A stretch of DNA of 64,000 nucleotides from Mesonia phycicola. GTDB taxonomy: Bacteria; Bacteroidota; Bacteroidia; Flavobacteriales; Flavobacteriaceae. The position numbers and the translations under genes are program-made. Within the stretch, counting starts at the first letter, position 1. Every line of letters begins with the position of its first letter. This document shows positions 1 through 8,222 of the stretch, in pieces. The notes below the pieces were generated by a model. The model was not told where the DNA came from, did not search any database, and saw only the letters and a list, made by a program, of their open reading frames with translations. The stretch spans positions 168,355 to 232,354 of the forward strand of contig NZ_FQYY01000007.1 in the NCBI RefSeq assembly GCF_900141885.1, written 5' to 3'.

Positions 1-1
1 T

Positions 2-283
2 TATTCTGCTATTGTTTCTACAAAATTACCTGTAATTAATTTTTATGCAGGTTTAGGTTATGTTACAGGAGACGCTACTTCTACTCTAGATGGTACTTAT
101 GTGATTGATGAAGGTCCTATTCAGGGAGAAGTGTTAATTAATCCTTATACGGTTACCAATAATGTTAGCGGTTTAAATGCTACGTTAGGTTTTAAATTAA
201 AATTAGCATTTTTTAGATTAAATGCTTCTTACTCTTTTCAAGAATATCAAAATATTAATTTAGGACTTAATTTTGGTTATTAA
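2..283 (+). CDS. C-terminal fragment of an outer-membrane-type protein
   Basis: The left edge of the window cuts this gene. An open frame runs from base 2 to the stop at 281-283, about 93 codons, with no stop in the visible part. The product has alternating polar and hydrophobic residues and ends in LGLNFGY, with a terminal aromatic residue, as beta-barrel outer-membrane proteins do. It vaguely resembles the flavobacterial DUF6588 family, which I recall near mdh, but that assignment is an inference. An internal ATG at 101 would give only 60 residues and is unlikely to be the real start because the frame is open further upstream. Nothing catalytic is visible. Confidence 0.6.
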   Translation, partial: YSAIVSTKLPVINFYAGLGYVTGDATSTLDGTYVIDEGPIQGEVLINPYTVTNNVSGLNATLGFKLKLAFFRLNASYSFQEYQNINLGLNFGY

Positions 284-308
284 TTAATTTTTATACCAAT
301 AAATTTTA

Positions 309-338
309 TTGTATGCTAAATCAATTTCGTATTTTAGC
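309..338 (+). promoter_or_regulatory. Possible promoter of mdh
   Basis: TTG at 309-311 and TATTTTAG at 330-337 are 18 bases apart, close to the Bacteroidota consensus TTG-N19-21-TAnnTTTG. The -7 box departs from the consensus at its end. The predicted transcription start lies roughly 40 bases before the mdh start. Confidence 0.4.
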
Positions 339-383
339 AGAAGTAAAAAAAATATATATAATTATTTATAAAAACATAAAATA

Positions 384-1310
384 ATGAAAGTTACAGTAGT
401 AGGTGCAGGTGCCGTTGGTGCTAGTTGTGCAGAGTATATTGCGATTAAAAATTTCGCTTCAGAAGTAGTGTTAGTGGATATTAAAGAAAATTTTGCAGAA
501 GGGAAAGCAATGGATCTTATGCAAACAGCCTCTTTAAACGGTTTTGATACTAAAATTACAGGAAGTACTAACGACTATTCTAAAACTGCAGGAAGTGATA
601 TCGCTGTTATTACTAGTGGTATTCCTCGTAAACCAGGAATGACAAGAGAAGAGCTTATAGGTATTAATGCAGGTATTGTAAAAGAAGTATCTTCAAATTT
701 AATTAAGCATTCTCCAGAAGTAACTATCATTGTTGTAAGTAACCCAATGGATACTATGACTTATTTAGTACACAAAACCACTGGTTTACCTAAAAATAAA
801 ATTATAGGTATGGGCGGGGCTTTAGATAGCGCTCGTTTTAAATATAGATTATCAGAAGCATTAGGTGCGCCAGCATCAGATGTAGATGGTATGGTAATAG
901 GTGGTCATAGTGATACTGGTATGGTGCCATTAACAAGATTAGCTACAAGAAATAGTGTTCCTGTTTCAGAATTTATTTCTGAAGAAAGATTATCTCAAGT
1001 AGCAGAAGATACTAAAGTAGGAGGGGCAACCTTAACTAAAATGTTAGGTACTAGTGCTTGGTATGCTCCTGGAGCTGCTGTTTCTGGACTTGTACAAGCA
1101 ATTGCTTGTGATCAAAAGAAAATTTTCCCTTGTTCAACCTTATTAGATGGTGAATATGGTTTAAGTGACTTATGTATTGGTGTGCCAGTAGTATTAGGAA
1201 AAGACGGAATAGAAAAAATTGTAGAAATAGATTTAAGTGATGCTGAAAAAGCAAAACTTCAAGAAAGTGCAGAAGGTGTAAAGAAAACTAATGGTTTGTT
1301 AGAACTGTAA
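384..1310 (+). CDS. mdh: Malate dehydrogenase, LDH-like type
   Basis: NAD-dependent interconversion of malate and oxaloacetate in the TCA cycle; cytoplasmic. The 308-residue length is normal for the family. Residues 7-12 form the Rossmann GAGAVG loop, the active-site loop GIPRKPGMTREEL contains substrate-binding Arg82, and the catalytic histidine is His175 in GGHSDTGMVPL. In most relatives the residue after this histidine is glycine; here it is serine and the loop is slightly remodelled. The ATG at 384 gives a complete Rossmann N-terminus. The gene is followed by a strong terminator and then by secDF with its own promoter, so it is probably transcribed alone. Confidence 0.97.
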   Translation: MKVTVVGAGAVGASCAEYIAIKNFASEVVLVDIKENFAEGKAMDLMQTASLNGFDTKITGSTNDYSKTAGSDIAVITSGIPRKPGMTREELIGINAGIVKEVSSNLIKHSPEVTIIVVSNPMDTMTYLVHKTTGLPKNKIIGMGGALDSARFKYRLSEALGAPASDVDGMVIGGHSDTGMVPLTRLATRNSVPVSEFISEERLSQVAEDTKVGGATLTKMLGTSAWYAPGAAVSGLVQAIACDQKKIFPCSTLLDGEYGLSDLCIGVPVVLGKDGIEKIVEIDLSDAEKAKLQESAEGVKKTNGLLEL

Positions 1311-1330
1311 GTCTTTTAAGTACAAATACT

Positions 1331-1367
1331 AAAGCCTGTTGAATAATTATTCAACAGGCTTTTTTTG
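1331..1367 (+). terminator. Rho-independent terminator after mdh
   Basis: AAAGCCTGTTGAATAA pairs perfectly with TTATTCAACAGGCTTT and is followed by a run of T, 20 bases after the mdh stop. Confidence 0.9.
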
Positions 1368-1390
1368 TGAAATTTATCTTAAAAAAATAA

Positions 1391-1421
1391 TTGTCATTTC
1401 ATGATTGAAACCCTATATTTG
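1391..1421 (+). promoter_or_regulatory. Promoter of secDF
   Basis: TTG at 1391-1393 and a perfect TATATTTG at 1414-1421 are separated by 20 bases, an exact match to the Bacteroidota sigma-A-type promoter. It lies about 40 bases upstream of the secDF start. Confidence 0.8.
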
Positions 1422-1462
1422 TCCGTTTTTAAAAAATAGATTAATCAATAACTTAAAGAATA

Positions 1463-4462
1463 ATGCAGAATAAGGGAATAATTAAGCTATTCGCTATTTT
1501 ATTCGGATTGGTAAGTATTTACCAATTATCGTTTACGTTTATCGCTAACAAAGTTGAAGATGAAGCAGCAACTTACGCGAATCAAAAAATAGGAGAAGAT
1601 AGAGAAGACTATGCTACTTTAAGAGACCTTGAAGAGAGTAGATACTTAGATTCTATTGGAGGTGAAGAGGTTTTTGCTGGTATTACTTATAATACAGCTA
1701 AAGACAAAGAGCTTAATAAAGGTTTAGATTTAAAAGGTGGTATTAACGTAATACTTCAAATCTCTGTAAAAGATATTTTAAAAGAACTAGCTAATGGTTC
1801 TCAAAATCCTGCTTTTACAAACGCTTTAGCTAAAGCAGATGAATTACAAAAAAATAGTCAAGATGATTATTTAGATCTTTTCTTTGATGCTTTTGAAGAA
1901 AATGGAGAGTCTAAATTAGCATCTCCAGATATTTTTGCAAATAAATCTTTAAGTGATGAAATTAACTTTGATACTCCTAATGAAGAAGTAAAAAGTGTAA
2001 TTACTAGAAAAGTAAACGAAAGTATTACTTCTGCTTTTGAAGTATTGCGTAAGCGTATAGATAAATTTGGAGTAACTCAACCAAACATTCAAAGATTAGG
2101 AGATTCTGGTAGAATTTTAGTAGAACTTCCAGGAGCTAAAGATGTAGAACGTGTACAAGGTCTTTTACAAAGTACAGCTCAATTAGAATTTTGGGACGTA
2201 TACAAAGGGCAAGAGTTATTTCCTTTCTTAGGGCAAGCTAACGAGAAATTAAAAGCTTTATTAGGTAAAGAAGAAGTAGCTGTTGAAGAAGTAGACTCTA
2301 CAAAAGTATCAGACGAAGATAGTATTGATGATTTATTAGAGAATGCAGAGGAAGAAGAAGTTGCAGAGCAAGAGGAAAATCCAATCTACGATTTAATACA
2401 AGCTCCAGGTCAGCAAGGAGGTCCTGTAATTGCAAGTTTTCAATTAAAAGATACTGCAACAGTAGGGAAATACTTGAGAATGCCAGAGATCAAATCTCTT
2501 TTACCAGCAGAACAGCGTTACGCTAAATTTGTATGGGGTAAGCCAATTAGAAATAGTGAATTAGTAGATTTATATGCTTTAAAAGGAAATAAATCTAATG
2601 AGCCAGATCTTAGTGGTAGTGTAATTACAGATGCAACACAAACTTACGATCAGTTTGGAGGTATTGTAGTTTCTATGAATATGAACGGTAAAGGTTCTAA
2701 GAAATGGGAAGAAATGACTACAAAAGCGTATCAGCAAGGTAGTCAAATTGCAATTGTACTAGATAATATTGTGTACTCTGCACCAGGTTTAAGTAGCGGG
2801 CCAATTGCAGGAGGTAGAAGCCAAATTTCTGGAGATTTTACTATTGCAGAAGGAAAAGATTTAGCAAACGTATTAAGAGCTGGTAAATTACCTGCTTCAG
2901 CAGATATTGTACAAAGTGAGATTGTTGGTCCTTCTTTAGGGCAAGAAGCTATAGATAGTGGTATCAATTCATTTTTAATAGCACTATTATTTGTATTAGC
3001 TTGGATGATTTTCTATTACGGTAAAGCTGGTCTTTTTGCAGATATCGCTTTAGCAGTAAACATCTTATTTATATTTGGTATTCTAGCAGGTCTGGGAGCG
3101 GTACTAACCTTGCCAGGTATTGCAGGTATTGTTTTAACTATTGGTATGTCTGTAGATGCAAACGTATTGATTTTTGAAAGAATTAAAGAAGAATTAGATA
3201 AAGGCAAAACTCAATTAGAAGCTATTAAAGATGGTTTTGGTAATGCACTTTCTTCTATTTTAGATGCCAACATTACTACTGGTCTAACAGGGGTTATATT
3301 ATTAGTTTTTGGTACAGGACCAATTAAAGGTTTTGCTACTACATTACTAATAGGTATATGTACATCTTTATTTACAGCAATTTTTATTACTAGATTGTTT
3401 ATTGATGGTTATGGTAAAAACGGTAAATCTTTAGCTTTCTCTACAGGAGCAACTAAAAATTTATTCAAAAATGTAAATATCAAATTTATTGCAAAAAGAA
3501 AAATTGCTTACGTAATTTCTGGAGTAGCAATAGTTGCAAGTTTAATATCTTTAGCTACCGTTGGTCTTAACCAGGGAGTAGATTTTGTAGGAGGTAGATC
3601 TTACACAGTTAGATTTGATCAAGCAGTAAATCCTACAGAAATAGAAAATGATTTAATTGCAGAATTTGGTAGTGCAGAAGCAAAAACTTTTGGATCAGAT
3701 AATCAATTAAAAATTACTACAAAATATAAGGTAGAAGAAGAAGGTAGTGAAGTAGATGCTGAAATTTCTCAAAAACTATATTCTACACTTCAGTCTTATT
3801 TACCAAATGGTACTACTTTTGAAGATTTTACAGTAACTAATTCTCAAAGTGCAGTTGGGGTAATGTCTTCTATGAAGGTTGGACCTACTATTGCAGATGA
3901 TATTAAAAACGCATCTTATTTTGCAGTAATTGGTTCTTTAATTGTAGTATTCTTATATATCTTATTTAGGTTTAGAAAATGGCAATTTAGTTTAGGTGCC
4001 GTAGCTGCAGTTTTCCATGATGTATTAATTATACTTGGTGTATTCTCTGCTACTTATAGCTTTATGCCATTTAATATGGAGATAGACCAAGCATTTATTG
4101 CAGCTATATTAACCGTAGTAGGTTACTCGTTAAATGATACGGTGGTTGTATTTGACAGGATTAGAGAATATTTTGATGAGTATACTAACTGGCCGTTTAA
4201 CAAAACAATTAATTCTGCTTTAAATAGCACTATTAGTAGAACGGTAAATACCTCTCTAACTACTTTAATAGTGTTACTTGCTATCTTTATTTTTGGAGGA
4301 GAAAGTATCAGAGGATTTATGTTTGCATTAATAATTGGTGTAATTGTAGGTACTTATTCTTCATTATTTATAGCAACACCATTAATGTATGATACTGCTA
4401 AAAAGAATAGTGAAGATCTTTTAAAGCGTAAAGAAGAAGAAGCAGAAGAAGAGTTAGCGTAA
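1463..4462 (+). CDS. secDF: SecDF fusion, protein translocase subunit
   Basis: Inner-membrane RND-type accessory protein that uses the proton-motive force to help SecYEG complete protein export. At 999 residues it is the SecD-SecF fusion usual in Bacteroidota. Residue order: N-terminal membrane segment (about 7-27); SecD periplasmic domain with the LDLKGGINV motif (about 88-97); SecD membrane bundle from about 500 with the GMSVDANVLIFERIKEE motif near 560; SecF half with GVDFVGGRSYTVRF near 706 and GYSLNDTVVVFDRIRE near 885. Residues about 268-308, between SecD elements, are strongly acidic (many Glu/Asp), an insert of unknown role. The C-terminus is a charged Lys/Glu tail. It has its own promoter upstream and a terminator downstream. 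Confidence 0.97.
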   Translation: MQNKGIIKLFAILFGLVSIYQLSFTFIANKVEDEAATYANQKIGEDREDYATLRDLEESRYLDSIGGEEVFAGITYNTAKDKELNKGLDLKGGINVILQISVKDILKELANGSQNPAFTNALAKADELQKNSQDDYLDLFFDAFEENGESKLASPDIFANKSLSDEINFDTPNEEVKSVITRKVNESITSAFEVLRKRIDKFGVTQPNIQRLGDSGRILVELPGAKDVERVQGLLQSTAQLEFWDVYKGQELFPFLGQANEKLKALLGKEEVAVEEVDSTKVSDEDSIDDLLENAEEEEVAEQEENPIYDLIQAPGQQGGPVIASFQLKDTATVGKYLRMPEIKSLLPAEQRYAKFVWGKPIRNSELVDLYALKGNKSNEPDLSGSVITDATQTYDQFGGIVVSMNMNGKGSKKWEEMTTKAYQQGSQIAIVLDNIVYSAPGLSSGPIAGGRSQISGDFTIAEGKDLANVLRAGKLPASADIVQSEIVGPSLGQEAIDSGINSFLIALLFVLAWMIFYYGKAGLFADIALAVNILFIFGILAGLGAVLTLPGIAGIVLTIGMSVDANVLIFERIKEELDKGKTQLEAIKDGFGNALSSILDANITTGLTGVILLVFGTGPIKGFATTLLIGICTSLFTAIFITRLFIDGYGKNGKSLAFSTGATKNLFKNVNIKFIAKRKIAYVISGVAIVASLISLATVGLNQGVDFVGGRSYTVRFDQAVNPTEIENDLIAEFGSAEAKTFGSDNQLKITTKYKVEEEGSEVDAEISQKLYSTLQSYLPNGTTFEDFTVTNSQSAVGVMSSMKVGPTIADDIKNASYFAVIGSLIVVFLYILFRFRKWQFSLGAVAAVFHDVLIILGVFSATYSFMPFNMEIDQAFIAAILTVVGYSLNDTVVVFDRIREYFDEYTNWPFNKTINSALNSTISRTVNTSLTTLIVLLAIFIFGGESIRGFMFALIIGVIVGTYSSLFIATPLMYDTAKKNSEDLLKRKEEEAEEELA

Positions 4463-4489
4463 AACAACTCTTAGTTCTTATAACAATTA

Positions 4490-4522
4490 AAAAGCCATCT
4501 ATTTATTTAGATGGCTTTTTTT
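4490..4522 (+). terminator. Terminator after secDF
   Basis: AAAGCCATCTA pairs with TAGATGGCTTT around a short AT loop and is followed by T residues. Confidence 0.9.
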
Positions 4523-4717
4523 ATGGGGTGTAATGGATATTAATTATGATGTTTCTGATTAATATATTAGTTAACTAAGTGATTGTTTTAAAGTCACCTA
4601 ATGATGAGATTTATTTGGCAGGTGTATTAATTATTAGAAAATATATAGTAAATATAATTGTTCAGTTTAGGATTGTAGATAATATCTTAATTAGAGAAAC
4701 CTGAATATCTATTTACA

Positions 4718-4751
4718 CAAAAGCCTTAGATAAATATTATCTAAGGCTTTT
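4718..4751 (-). terminator. Terminator after lgt
   Basis: Perfect inverted repeat AAAAGCCTTAGATAA / TTATCTAAGGCTTTT with a 3-base loop, about 40 bases past the lgt stop. It closes the folE-cysS-yidD-lgt group on the minus strand. Confidence 0.85.
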
Positions 4752-4791
4752 GTATTATTTTAAATTTATAAAGTTATTAGGTAGTATATTA

Positions 4792-5604
4792 TCAATCTTT
4801 AGAAGGTCTAAAAATTAAGTATAAACCAAGAGCAATAAATGGCAAGCTTAACCATTGTCCTGTATTTAATGCCCACGCTGCGCGATTATCTACTTGTGCC
4901 TCTTTCATAAATTCAATAAAAAATCTAACAGACCAAAGTAAAACTAAAAACAATCCAAATATATAGCCTAGCTTATTTTTCTTATTTGTTTTCCAGTAAG
5001 TGAACCAAAGTATGCAGAAAACTATAATATAGCAACCTGCCTCATATAATTGAGCAGGATGCCTAGGGAAAGTTTCCCCTAATTGTTTAAAAATTACACC
5101 GTAGTCACTATGTGTGGGTTTTCCTATAATTTCAGAATTAATAAAGTTACCAATTCTTATAAATACTCCGCCAATAGCAACAGGAATAACTATTCTATCT
5201 AAGATGTAAAGTAAAGGTTTTTCAAGTACTTTTTTACTGTAAAAGTACATGGCTGTAATTATACCAATGGCGGCACCGTGGCTTGCAAGACCTTGAAAAC
5301 CGGTAAATTCAAATCCGTTTTTAAAACTAAATGGTAAAATAATAGATAATGGGTCTTCTAAAAATAATTCGGTTTGATAAAAGATAACGTGACCTAATCT
5401 AGCTCCGATTAATGTAGCTAAAACCGTATACATGAATAATGGATCTAGTTTTGTTTCTGAAATTTTATCATTCTCATAAATTTTCTTCATTATATACCAG
5501 CCTAATACAAATGCAACTAAATACATAAGACTGTAGTAGCGTATCATGAAAAAACCTAAATCTATTCCCTTTGAGGGGTCCCAAACTATTGCTGAAAAAA
5601 GCAT
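4792..5604 (-). CDS. lgt: Prolipoprotein diacylglyceryl transferase
   Basis: Transfers the diacylglyceryl group from phosphatidylglycerol to the lipobox cysteine of prolipoproteins, the first step of lipoprotein maturation, in the inner membrane. The 270-residue protein has about seven hydrophobic segments. The Lgt signature is seen in IRIGNFINSEIIGKPT (about residues 150-165), followed by the PRHPAQLYEA motif near 180-190. The ATG at 5604 gives the full N-terminus. It is the last gene of the minus-strand group, 74 bases after yidD. Confidence 0.96.
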   Translation of the reverse strand: MLFSAIVWDPSKGIDLGFFMIRYYSLMYLVAFVLGWYIMKKIYENDKISETKLDPLFMYTVLATLIGARLGHVIFYQTELFLEDPLSIILPFSFKNGFEFTGFQGLASHGAAIGIITAMYFYSKKVLEKPLLYILDRIVIPVAIGGVFIRIGNFINSEIIGKPTHSDYGVIFKQLGETFPRHPAQLYEAGCYIIVFCILWFTYWKTNKKNKLGYIFGLFLVLLWSVRFFIEFMKEAQVDNRAAWALNTGQWLSLPFIALGLYLIFRPSKD

Positions 5605-5678
5605 GTGTAAATTTTATAAAATTGAAATGTAAATATAATTTTTTTGAAGTTCTTAAGTAGAAAGATACAGGAATAGTT

Positions 5679-5915
5679 TTAGTCCTCTTTTGGGGGTACT
5701 GGGTCGTAACCAGAATCTCCCCAAGGGTGGCAGCGTTTTATTCTGTTAAAACTTAAAATAGAACCCTTCCATAAGCCGTGTAGTTTTAAAGCTTCTAGAG
5801 TATAATGTGAGCAAGTAGGTTGAAATCTACAAGTTGCAGGCTTTAATGGAGAAATAAGATATTGATAGATTTTTATTAAAAAAACAAAAGGTGCTATCCA
5901 TATTTTTTTCAACAT
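5679..5915 (-). CDS. yidD: Membrane protein insertion efficiency factor YidD
   Basis: Small (78 residues) membrane-associated protein of the YidD family, linked to YidC-dependent membrane protein insertion. The family pattern is clear: an amphipathic N-terminal helix, then [17 protein letters not shown], then RIKRCHPW and GYDPVP, including the conserved cysteines. It starts one base after the cysS stop codon, so the two are almost certainly cotranscribed and translationally coupled. Confidence 0.95.
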   Translation of the reverse strand: MLKKIWIAPFVFLIKIYQYLISPLKPATCRFQPTCSHYTLEALKLHGLWKGSILSFNRIKRCHPWGDSGYDPVPPKED

Positions 5916-5916
5916 A

Positions 5917-7404
5917 TTATAAGCTAAAAGAAGTACCTTCTTTACCGTCTTTTAATTCTATATTATTCTTAGCAAGCTCGTCTCTAATTTTATCACTAGT
6001 AGCAAAATCTCTGTTTAGCCTAGCGTTTGCTCTTAAATCTATAAGTAACTCTACAACATTACTTAAACGTTCACTATCTTGGTTGTTACTCTCTAAAGCG
6101 GTTGTAGCTTCAAGACCTAAAACATCAAAAGTAAATGTTTTTAAAGTTTCTTGTAGTTCTTGTAAATCATCTGCGGTAATAGTTGCCTTTTTAGCGTTTA
6201 TAGCATTTATTTGTTTAATAGCTTCAAAAAACTGAGCGATAAGAACAGGACTATTAAAGTCATCATTCATAGCGTCATAACATTTTTGTTTCCAAGCTTT
6301 CACATCAAAAGAAGATGATTTAGAAATTGGTAATTTTGGAGCTAGTGCAATGGCGTCTATTAATTTGTGAAAACCTTTTTCTGCAGCAATTAAAGCGTCA
6401 TCAGAAAAATCTAAAACACTTCTGTAATTAGCTTGTAGCATAAAGAAACGAGCAACACTTGGTGAAAAAGATTTACTTAAAACATCATTTTCTCCAGAAA
6501 ATAAATCACTTGGTAAAATGTTGTTTCCAGTACTTTTTGCCATTTTTTTACCATTTAAGGTAAGCATATTAGCGTGCATCCAATAGTTAACAGGGTTTTT
6601 GCCATTTGCAGCTTGTCCTTGAGCTATTTCGCATTCGTGGTGCGGAAATTTTAAATCCATTCCGCCGCCGTGAATATCAAATTCTTCTCCTAAATATTTA
6701 GAGCTCATTACGGTACACTCTAAATGCCAGCCAGGGAAACCATCACTCCAAGGGGAAGGCCAGCGCATAATGTGCTGTGGTTCTGCTTTTTTCCAAAGGG
6801 CAAAATCCTGCGGATTTTTTTTGTCATCTTGTGCAGTAAGCTCTCTAGTATTGGCTATCATGTCTTCTAGCTTTCTACCACTTAAAATCCCGTAGTTGTT
6901 AGATTGGTTATACTTTACTACATCAAAATACACAGATCCATTGGCTACATACGCAAAACCATTATCAATAATTTCTTTAATAGTTTCTATTTGTTCTACA
7001 ATATGTCCTGTAGCGGTTGGCTCTATGCTAGGAGGCAGGTTGTTAAATTTTTGCAAAATTGTATGAAAGTCTACCGTGTATTTTTGAACCACTTCCATAG
7101 GTTCAATTTCTTCTAGGCGTGCTTTTTTTGCAATGCGGTCTTCACCTGTTTCTGCATCATTTTCTAAATGACCTGCGTCTGTAATGTTTCTTACGTACCT
7201 AACTTTGTACCCTAGGTGTTTTAAATACCTAAATACGAGATCGAAAGAAATAAATGTACGACAATTACCAAGGTGAACATTGCTGTAAACTGTAGGTCCG
7301 CACACATACATTCCTACATAGCCTTCTGTTAAAGATTTAAATGTTTCTTTTTCTCCGCTAAGTGAATTGTATATTTTTAATTCTTGATCTTTGTATAAGG
7401 GCAT
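5917..7404 (-). CDS. cysS: Cysteinyl-tRNA synthetase
   Basis: Class I aminoacyl-tRNA synthetase charging tRNA-Cys; cytoplasmic, essential. At 495 residues it is a normal length. Zinc-binding Cys35 sits in MYVCGPTVY, the HIGH-type motif is HLGN at 44-47, further zinc ligands occur in WHLECTVM and FPHHECE, and the KMSKS-type loop is KKMAKS (about 285-291). The C-terminal anticodon-binding region ends with the [11 protein letters not shown] segment. It lies 42 bases after folE and 1 base before yidD, in a four-gene minus-strand unit. Confidence 0.97.
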   Translation of the reverse strand: MPLYKDQELKIYNSLSGEKETFKSLTEGYVGMYVCGPTVYSNVHLGNCRTFISFDLVFRYLKHLGYKVRYVRNITDAGHLENDAETGEDRIAKKARLEEIEPMEVVQKYTVDFHTILQKFNNLPPSIEPTATGHIVEQIETIKEIIDNGFAYVANGSVYFDVVKYNQSNNYGILSGRKLEDMIANTRELTAQDDKKNPQDFALWKKAEPQHIMRWPSPWSDGFPGWHLECTVMSSKYLGEEFDIHGGGMDLKFPHHECEIAQGQAANGKNPVNYWMHANMLTLNGKKMAKSTGNNILPSDLFSGENDVLSKSFSPSVARFFMLQANYRSVLDFSDDALIAAEKGFHKLIDAIALAPKLPISKSSSFDVKAWKQKCYDAMNDDFNSPVLIAQFFEAIKQINAINAKKATITADDLQELQETLKTFTFDVLGLEATTALESNNQDSERLSNVVELLIDLRANARLNRDFATSDKIRDELAKNNIELKDGKEGTSFSL

Positions 7405-7446
7405 TTTATATTCTTTAAATTTTTAAATAAAAAGGATGAATTTTGT

Positions 7447-8124
7447 CTAAAATTGTGTTTCTAGCTTAATGTAGTCTAAAAGTTCTCTTTTTACAGATTT
7501 CTCTTTAAATTTTCCTCCAAATTCACTAGTTACGGTACTACTTTCTATATCTCTAATACCACGGCTATTTACACAAAGGTGCTTTGCATCAATCACACAA
7601 GCAACATCTTCTGTACCTAAAACTTCTTGCAATTCTTTTACAATTTGCATGGTTAAACGCTCTTGTACTTGAGGCCTTTTAGCGTAATAGTCTACAATTC
7701 TATTCATTTTAGAAAGCCCTACCACAGTACCGTTAGAGATATAAGCTACGTGCGCTCTACCTACAATTGGTAAAAAATGGTGCTCACAAGTAGAGTATAC
7801 CGTAATATTTTTTTCAACAAGCATCTCTCCATATTTGTATTTATTATCAAATACAGATGCTTTAGGTTTTTTATCAGGATTTAATCCGCCAAAAGTTTCG
7901 TTTACAAACATTTTAGCTACTCTAAGAGGGGTGCCTTTTAGGCTATCATCTGTTAAATCCATTCCAAGGGTTTCTAAAATACTCTTGAAATCTTTTTGGA
8001 TAGAAGCAATTTTTTCTAAATCACTCATTTCAAAGGCATCTTCACGAACAGGGTTTTCTGTACTAGATGCGATGTGATTATCACCCATTTCGTCAATATC
8101 GTTCAATATCTTATCTATTTTCAT
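7447..8124 (-). CDS. folE: GTP cyclohydrolase I
   Basis: Converts GTP to dihydroneopterin triphosphate, the first step of tetrahydrofolate synthesis; forms a homodecamer. The active-site and zinc motifs are STCEHHFLPIVGRAH and HLCVNSRGIRD, with the C-terminal TVTSEFGG segment. I choose the ATG at 8124, giving MKIDKILND and 225 residues; an upstream in-frame TTG at 8136 would add four residues. A GAAAAGAG stretch precedes the ATG, and a perfect -7 box lies 29 bases upstream. The first 40 or so residues are poorly conserved and polar, as usual in flavobacteria. It heads the folE-cysS-yidD-lgt group. Confidence 0.95.
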   Translation of the reverse strand: MKIDKILNDIDEMGDNHIASSTENPVREDAFEMSDLEKIASIQKDFKSILETLGMDLTDDSLKGTPLRVAKMFVNETFGGLNPDKKPKASVFDNKYKYGEMLVEKNITVYSTCEHHFLPIVGRAHVAYISNGTVVGLSKMNRIVDYYAKRPQVQERLTMQIVKELQEVLGTEDVACVIDAKHLCVNSRGIRDIESSTVTSEFGGKFKEKSVKRELLDYIKLETQF

Positions 8125-8152
8125 AACTCTTTTCAACTAACTACTAGACCTG

Positions 8153-8160
8153 CAAAGATA
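8153..8160 (-). promoter_or_regulatory. -7 promoter box of folE
   Basis: On the minus strand TATCTTTG matches TAnnTTTG exactly, 29 bases before the chosen ATG. No clear TTG lies at the expected -33 position, so only half of the promoter is supported. Confidence 0.5.
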
Positions 8161-8222
8161 CAGAAATTACTGTTGAATGATATACTTTAGTTGGAAATAC
8201 TTAATCTATGAATAGATAATAC

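Larger units (their letters stand above)
4463..4791. other. Intergenic region between secDF and lgt
   Basis: This 329-base gap between convergent genes holds the secDF terminator (4490-4522) and the lgt terminator (4718-4751). The roughly 195 bases between them are AT-rich; I see no gene, RNA or repeat there. Confidence 0.7.

Noticed and set aside
4523..4717. Hidden RNA gene between secDF and lgt
   Set aside because: AT-rich, no tRNA-like cloverleaf, no strong hairpins besides the two terminators.
8124..8136. Upstream TTG start of folE
   Set aside because: It adds four residues only; the ATG at 8124 has a better preceding purine stretch.
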